DNA from: an uncultured Eubacteriales bacterium | GTDB taxonomy: Bacteria > Bacillota > Clostridia > Oscillospirales > Oscillospiraceae | Direction of reading: 5' to 3' | Assembly (NCBI GenBank): GCA_900545925.1 | Contig: URAZ01000066.1 | Span: 1-10,686, forward strand | DNA: 10,686 nt | Program-made: the position numbers and the translations under genes | The notes under the pieces: model-generated | Seen by the model: the letters and a program-made list of their open reading frames with translations, nothing else | Told to the model about the DNA's origin: nothing | Databases searched by the model: none | Shown: piece after piece, positions 6,846 through 10,686 of the stretch | Layout of the letters: each line of letters begins with the position of its first letter | Numbering within the stretch: position 1 is the stretch's first letter

Positions 6846-8488
6846 GCTTTTAGCAGCTCGTCTACGGGGATGTAGCCTACGAGGTCATATTCAATATGTA
6901 CCTTCTGTCTGCGCTTGCCGCTGGACTTGTCAGGTGCATCTACATAGACCGCCTTGACAAGCTCTCTGAGGGCATAGGGGGTCAGTTCCGTGAGGGTGCT
7001 GTTCCTCTTTACCCGCTGAACAAACTGCTCTAAATTATCTGCCTGTTGTTCCTGTTCATGGATTTGCTGTTGCAGACCCTTGACCTCGGCTTTGAGGTCT
7101 TTCTGTTCCTCGGTGTAGTTTTTGCTCATCATGGCGAAGCGTTCATCATCCAGCTTTCCGGCAACATTGTCCTCATAAATGCGGACGAACAGCCGATCAA
7201 GCTCTCCAATTCGCTTCTCAGCCTGTGCCAGCCGCTTCTGATACAGCCGCAGCGATTCCTCGCTCTGTATACGGAGCTTTTGCTCCATTTCAGAACGGAA
7301 ATAAGCCTCATAGCGAGTGACTACCGATATAACCTCCTGAATGTGCTTCCAGACGATCTGTTCCAGTACAACGGCACGGATATAATGTCCGCTGCACTTG
7401 TCCTTATTGACACGATGGGTGGAGCAGATGAAGAAGTCCTGCCGCTTTTCAAAATAGCTGGTGGTGGAGTAGTAGAGCTTCTGCTTACAGTCATTGCAGA
7501 ACACCAAGCCGGAAAACATATTGCTCTTTCCCGTCGCTGTTCTGCGGTGCTGCTGCTGCCTGATCTCCTGCACCTTATCAAAGACTTCTAACGAAATAAT
7601 CGCCGGGTGGGTGTTATAGAAAATTTTGCGATTCTCCATTGGATTTTCCCGCTGCTTCTTATCCCAGATGGAGTTGGTGTAGGTCTTGAAATTGACCGTG
7701 CAGCCTGTGTACTCCATGTATTCGAGGATATAAGCAACAGTGCTTTCGTGCCAGCGATACTCGTTCTCCGGGGTCTGATGCGGTGTTTTTCTGCCCTCCC
7801 GCTGTTTGTAGGCGGTGGGGTTCAGCACCTTCTCCTTTTCCAGCAGGGCTGCGATCTGGCTCGGTCCTTTTCCCTCCATACAGAGTGCGAAGATCCGCTT
7901 GACGACCTGTGCAGCTTCCTCGTCAATCACCCACTTCTTAGGATCGTCAGAGTCATGTTTGTAGCCGTAGGGAACGTTGGTGGTCAAGCGCTCTCCACGC
8001 TCCCCCTTTGCCTTGTTGACGGCACGGATTTTGCGGCTGGTATCTTTGGCGTACCACTCGTTGAACCAATTCTTGATGCCTGCCATGTCGCTGTCGGTGC
8101 TGTTGGGGTCAATGGTGTCGAAGTGGTCGTTGATGGCAATATACCGCACGCCGTACTGAGGAAACGTGTAGTTGATATAAAGCCCTGTCAGCGAGGAATT
8201 ACGACCGAGTCTTGAAAGATCTTTCGTAATCACCACTTCCACATGACCGGATTCAATTTCCGCAAGCATCTTCTGAAAGCCGGGGCGATTGGAAAAATCC
8301 ACGCCGCTGTACCCATCATCAATAAAGAACGTCGGCTTCGGAAAGTGCTGAGATTTTGCATACTCCATTAACATGATCTGCTGATGCTGGATGGAGTTCG
8401 ACGGGTCATCCTTGCCGCCTTTTTCTTTGGTGTCCTCCACGGACAGTCTGCAATAAAGCGCTGTGATTTTGTCGGTTGCCCTTAACAT
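6833..8488 (-). CDS. Large serine recombinase (TnpX/TndX-like, with DUF4368-type C-terminus)
   Basis: This ~551-residue site-specific recombinase is expected to excise and integrate the surrounding element. The resolvase domain (~8-150) shows ITALYCRLS, whose S16 is the catalytic serine, and the active-site arginines in KDLSRLGRNS (R93, R96). A recombinase domain follows (~165-310, with VPYGYKHD and NEYRWHESTVAYIL). A zinc ribbon uses C331, C334, C355 and C365. A coiled coil lies at ~395-490, and the C-terminus (ELVKAVYVDAP...IEYDLVGYIP) fits DUF4368. The ATG at 8488 is preferred: AAAGGAGG (8497-8504) is 8 bases upstream and family members start close to the ITALYCRLS motif. A second start at 8569 adds 27 residues, has GGAGGA 5 bases upstream and overlaps the previous gene by 8 bases (ATGAGTAA), suggesting coupling. 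Family certain, start uncertain. Confidence 0.92.
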   Translation of the reverse strand: MLRATDKITALYCRLSVEDTKEKGGKDDPSNSIQHQQIMLMEYAKSQHFPKPTFFIDDGYSGVDFSNRPGFQKMLAEIESGHVEVVITKDLSRLGRNSSLTGLYINYTFPQYGVRYIAINDHFDTIDPNSTDSDMAGIKNWFNEWYAKDTSRKIRAVNKAKGERGERLTTNVPYGYKHDSDDPKKWVIDEEAAQVVKRIFALCMEGKGPSQIAALLEKEKVLNPTAYKQREGRKTPHQTPENEYRWHESTVAYILEYMEYTGCTVNFKTYTNSIWDKKQRENPMENRKIFYNTHPAIISLEVFDKVQEIRQQQHRRTATGKSNMFSGLVFCNDCKQKLYYSTTSYFEKRQDFFICSTHRVNKDKCSGHYIRAVVLEQIVWKHIQEVISVVTRYEAYFRSEMEQKLRIQSEESLRLYQKRLAQAEKRIGELDRLFVRIYEDNVAGKLDDERFAMMSKNYTEEQKDLKAEVKGLQQQIHEQEQQADNLEQFVQRVKRNSTLTELTPYALRELVKAVYVDAPDKSSGKRRQKVHIEYDLVGYIPVDELLKAEQA

Positions 8489-8496
8489 ATTGTTGT

Positions 8497-8504
8497 CCTC
8501 CTTT
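8497..8504 (-). promoter_or_regulatory. Strong ribosome binding site inside the longer recombinase frame
   Basis: AAAGGAGG, a full anti-16S match, lies 8 bases before the ATG at 8488. It supports an internal or main recombinase start and leaves the ATG at 8569 as an alternative. Confidence 0.65.
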
Positions 8505-8561
8505 GGTGGGGCAACTGTCTGAACAGGATTGGATTCTGGGTTTATATCAAGAGAAACGTCG

Positions 8562-8957
8562 TTACTCATCGGCGTCCTCCGTGATACTACTTTTATCATC
8601 GGCAGCGTTCTGCTCCATAATGCGTCTGAGCTTCCTGTCGAGGGTTTCCGTTCCCTCATAGCTGCCGGTTACGGTGTATTCCGTGCCGCCGTGTTCCTCC
8701 ACGATTTTGACATCGGGCAGCCAAAAGGCGGACGGATTTTTCACCACGATGTTGCCTTTTTCATCGAAAGAAAACTCCCTCTTGGGGGCATCGTCGGGGC
8801 GCGGCTTGACCTTGGCATACGGGTCAGGATTGGAGAAATAAAACGAGCGGATTTCACCGTCCTCCTCGCCGTTATCAAAATCATCATCGGCAAAAATCTC
8901 ATTCAGTTCCTCGTCGGTCAGTTCGATGATCTCATTGTCATTTTCTTTCGGATTCAC
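8562..8957 (-). CDS. Small acidic protein with TnpW-like C-terminus
   Basis: This 131-residue acidic protein lies directly upstream of the recombinase. The N-terminal half is rich in Asp and Glu (DNEIIELTDEELNEIFADDD). The C-terminal part, TEYTVTGSYEGTETLDRKL followed by RRIMEQN, resembles the short transposon-encoded TnpW proteins often found in front of this recombinase type. TnpW itself has no settled function. The GTG at 8957 is preferred to the ATG at 8978: the only good ribosome site, AAAAGGAG, lies inside the longer reading and 10 bases before the GTG, and the GTG starts 4 bases after the Nudix stop. The stop overlaps the longer recombinase frame. A role in controlling excision or expression is plausible but inferred. 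Confidence 0.7.
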   Translation of the reverse strand: MNPKENDNEIIELTDEELNEIFADDDFDNGEEDGEIRSFYFSNPDPYAKVKPRPDDAPKREFSFDEKGNIVVKNPSAFWLPDVKIVEEHGGTEYTVTGSYEGTETLDRKLRRIMEQNAADDKSSITEDADE

Positions 8958-8961
8958 TTCG

Positions 8962-9417
8962 TCAAGTCTCCTTTTCATTCGCTTTTTTCAAACGACAATT
9001 CAGTTCGTAGAGTGCTGTACGGTTTGAGTCCCACTTGAGTTTTTGACTTGCTTCGTCGTAGGTCAACCATACGCAGTCGGTATGTTCAGGAGATAGCCGT
9101 ACATCATCTTGACATTCAAAGCCAAAAGTATATTCAGGAATTACATAGGTGCTGCTGTCCCAATGTTTGCGACGCATTTCTGATATGATCGTAACTGGAA
9201 TATACGACAGACTTTTCAATCCAAGCCACTGAGTAGAATGTACACCACCCTCCTCAAAGGTTTCTCTTTTTGCTGCCGCCAAAGGTGTTTCGTTGTCCTC
9301 GCCGCCTCCGGCAATGAACTGCCATTGGTCGTGATCAGCACGGTGAAAAACGCAGTACATTGGAGTTCCATCGACAATCCGATATGGTATTGCAAGTATT
9401 TGAAAGGGTGCACGCAT
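8962..9417 (-). CDS. Nudix hydrolase (nucleoside di/triphosphate pyrophosphatase type)
   Basis: This 151-residue single-domain protein has a complete Nudix box, G37-x5-E43-x7-R51-E52-T-F-E55-E56-G-G58-V59, which binds Mg2+ and hydrolyses nucleoside diphosphates linked to another group. The N-terminal RAPFQILAIPYRI strand, the DQWQFIAGGGE approach to the box and VWLTYDEA near the C-terminus resemble NudB-like dihydroneopterin triphosphate pyrophosphatases, but the substrate cannot be told. The ATG at 9417 is chosen because GAGGAGG (9424-9430) is 6 bases upstream; the frame stays open to 9540 only because it passes through a hairpin. It lies in a tight series with the TnpW-like and recombinase genes, so it is probably cargo of the element expressed with them. 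Confidence 0.88.
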   Translation of the reverse strand: MRAPFQILAIPYRIVDGTPMYCVFHRADHDQWQFIAGGGEDNETPLAAAKRETFEEGGVHSTQWLGLKSLSYIPVTIISEMRRKHWDSSTYVIPEYTFGFECQDDVRLSPEHTDCVWLTYDEASQKLKWDSNRTALYELNCRLKKANEKET

Positions 9418-9453
9418 TGCAATCCTCCTCGACACAATTAACCTTATCTTGTA

Positions 9454-9526
9454 GCAAAACGGACGAACGCCGTCAATGGTCAAGATGAACGGCTGCGCCG
9501 CCATTGACAGCGCCCGTCCGTTTCGC
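9454..9526 (-). ncRNA. 26-bp hairpin upstream of the Nudix gene
   Basis: Arms 9454-9479 and 9501-9526 match at 22 of 26 positions around a 21-base loop that contains a smaller CGGC/GCCG stem. All four mismatches become G-U pairs when the minus strand is read as RNA, but A-C mismatches on the plus strand. This points to a minus-strand RNA structure, a leader of the Nudix-recombinase unit or part of a longer RNA. Confidence 0.5.
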
Positions 9527-9540
9527 TTTTTGGCAGACAA

Positions 9541-9899
9541 GGCGGCGGTTGCCGCCGATTTCCATTTGGGAAATGGCGCTTGCTATCATGGGAAACGGAG
9601 AATAGCAAGCACAGCAAGTGTATGTACACTTGCGAAATCCGGCGTGGTACGACCGGGATTTTCTTGCAGAATAGCAAGCAAATCCGGTGAGTACCCACAC
9701 CGGAGCTTACCATTCTGGCAAGCAATGCACGGCGGTACCCACTTCTCATTACCTGCCAACTGCGAAACGCACTTGGCAAGCAATGCTCGTGTTTATACAC
9801 CCGTGCGATCTTGTTGGGGAAATACCCCAAACCCCCGAACGATTTCAGAGAAATCGGCTACGCTCCTGCGGAGCTGTTTTTAATGTGCTTAATGCACAT
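9541..9899. other. Non-coding hairpin array with CTTGC motif repeats, possible origin of transfer
   Basis: Nearly every base lies in a short perfect or near-perfect hairpin: 9541-9556, 9562-9576, 9578-9610, 9614-9633, 9636-9660 (bulged), 9683-9704, 9754-9778, 9788-9803, 9814-9830, 9840-9856, 9862-9874 and 9883-9899. Between hairpins, the minus strand carries four direct copies of a (T)GCTTGCYA motif (around 9603-9612, 9672-9681, 9716-9725, 9774-9783), two of them sharing 13 identical bases. Hairpins plus short direct repeats in a mobile element are typical of origins of transfer; no relaxase gene is visible. A structured RNA is the alternative. Frames reading through it look like chance. Confidence 0.45.
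9862..9882 (+). terminator. Terminator-like hairpin on the plus strand
   Basis: GCTCC-TGC-GGAGC (9862-9874) is followed by TGTTTTTA. It has the form of an intrinsic terminator for plus-strand transcription, although the genes around are on the minus strand. It would stop a plus-strand RNA running through the hairpin array. Confidence 0.4.
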
Positions 9900-10684
9900 C
9901 AAACATGAAGGCTATATGCTCGCAAATCGTCACCGCTTATTTCAGTAGCTTCTACGATCTTGTAGTGTCGCTCATTTACTTTTACGATTCGCTGTTCTTC
10001 AATCGCAAATTCAAACATTGCAACAATATCACGAGTGACAAACTGGCACGCAATAGAGCGACAAATCAGTTCAGGATATTTCTCTGCACATAAAGCAAGG
10101 TCTTGCTCTATCTGTGAAATCCCAAGCTTGTCTGTACCGCCTTTGGCTTGTACTGGAATAATAAATTGCTGCCCAGCTTTATCAATGCCAACATAAATTT
10201 CATCTGTTTCAACTTGACCAATTCCTGTCACCGTTGTGCGTAAGTGATTTTGAAGTGAATAGCAGGTAACGCCCAAAAATATATCAATCAGTCGATTGTA
10301 TCGCACTATTGCCAGCAGTGCTTGTTCGTCTGAAATGCTATATTTTTTCACTATACTCGGCGTTCCATCTGGGATTTTTGTAGTTGCCAACATTGTATCA
10401 ATTTCAACGAACTCAGAACCTTGCGTAAGAACAAATTCGTGCTGAGCTATCCCAACATTTTTTATGCGCCAATAGAAACCTTCTGGTGCGGTTTTAATTA
10501 TTTCCTGAGGTAAGCTTTTGCGATACTTGTAGGAGTATATGATATCTCCCAAATTTTTAGGGACAGCAATTTTCAACTGATGGGCTTTCGCTGCTAAGTC
10601 TTTACGCTCGAATCGAACAGAAGTTGCGCCAGCTTCGTACCGGTCAAAGAATATTCCGTTGATAATATCATCATACTTTGCCAT
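9899..10684 (-). CDS. Putative PD-(D/E)xK-like endonuclease (restriction-type), unrecognised family
   Basis: This 261-residue protein is not confidently placed in a named family. Residues 157-183 carry a nuclease-like core: QVETDEIYVGID, then after a hairpin IIPVQAKGG. A D/E (D161 or E162) followed 17-18 residues later by Q179-A-K181 fits the QxK variant of the PD-(D/E)xK active site. NHLRTT just before could supply the first helix, and IEQDLALC after it the next. The N-terminal ~120 residues, with EGFYWRIKNVG, could be a DNA-reading domain. The ATG at 10684 is 2 bases from the window edge, so its ribosome site and any longer N-terminus are unseen. The gene is clearly more AT-rich than the fucose genes, suggesting separate acquisition. 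A methyltransferase partner, if any, would lie to the right. Confidence 0.55.
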   Translation of the reverse strand: MAKYDDIINGIFFDRYEAGATSVRFERKDLAAKAHQLKIAVPKNLGDIIYSYKYRKSLPQEIIKTAPEGFYWRIKNVGIAQHEFVLTQGSEFVEIDTMLATTKIPDGTPSIVKKYSISDEQALLAIVRYNRLIDIFLGVTCYSLQNHLRTTVTGIGQVETDEIYVGIDKAGQQFIIPVQAKGGTDKLGISQIEQDLALCAEKYPELICRSIACQFVTRDIVAMFEFAIEEQRIVKVNERHYKIVEATEISGDDLRAYSLHV

Positions 10685-10686
10685 GT

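Noticed and set aside
7046..8215. Plus-strand open frames opposite the recombinase
   Set aside because: They are complementary-strand shadows of a well-supported recombinase gene.
9602..9786. CRISPR array
   Set aside because: The repeated motif is only 8-13 bases, spacing is irregular, and the gaps are hairpins, not unique spacers.
9476..9883. Plus-strand 135-codon frame, and minus-strand frames, in the hairpin array
   Set aside because: They run through consecutive hairpins, lack ribosome sites, and give unrecognisable Ser/Arg/Cys-rich products.

Overview
The window looks like chromosome from a Gram-positive, Clostridia-type gut bacterium, probably of the Oscillospiraceae/Ruminococcaceae group. 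The evidence is moderately GC-rich coding DNA, strong AGGAGG-type ribosome binding sites, short structured repeats between genes, and a mobile element carrying a large serine recombinase of a type common in Clostridia. The genus cannot be fixed from the sequence alone.

Left part (1-6424): housekeeping and sugar catabolism. The window opens in the C-terminal end of a cation:proton antiporter (+), closed by a strong GC-rich hairpin. An L-fucose utilisation locus follows: fucU mutarotase (-), fucA-like class II aldolase (+, divergent from fucU, with a near-consensus promoter), an FGGY sugar kinase taken as L-fuculokinase (-), fucI L-fucose isomerase (-) and a LacI-family repressor (-). Together they give the route beta/alpha-L-fucose -> L-fuculose -> L-fuculose-1-phosphate -> dihydroxyacetone phosphate + L-lactaldehyde. 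The repressor gene has a good sigma-A promoter and two copies of a palindromic operator (one perfect, one 12/14), so it probably controls itself and the fucI gene behind it. The kinase has its own promoter after the fucI terminator. No transporter or lactaldehyde reductase is visible. The gap between fucA and the kinase holds a 107-bp inverted-repeat element and a second composite palindrome.

Middle (6425-6832): a stretch without a convincing gene. It holds the perfect operator and probably the junction with the mobile element.

Right part (6833-10686): accessory DNA, all genes on the minus strand. In transcription order: an AT-rich gene for a putative PD-(D/E)xK-like (QxK) endonuclease; about 430 bases of almost continuous hairpins carrying four copies of a CTTGC-type motif; a Nudix hydrolase; a small acidic protein with a TnpW-like C-terminus; and a large serine recombinase. 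The last three are tightly packed and probably translationally coupled. This is one end of an integrative/mobilisable element with cargo. The hairpin region is the least explained part and is proposed here, as inference, to be an origin-of-transfer-like or structured-RNA locus.
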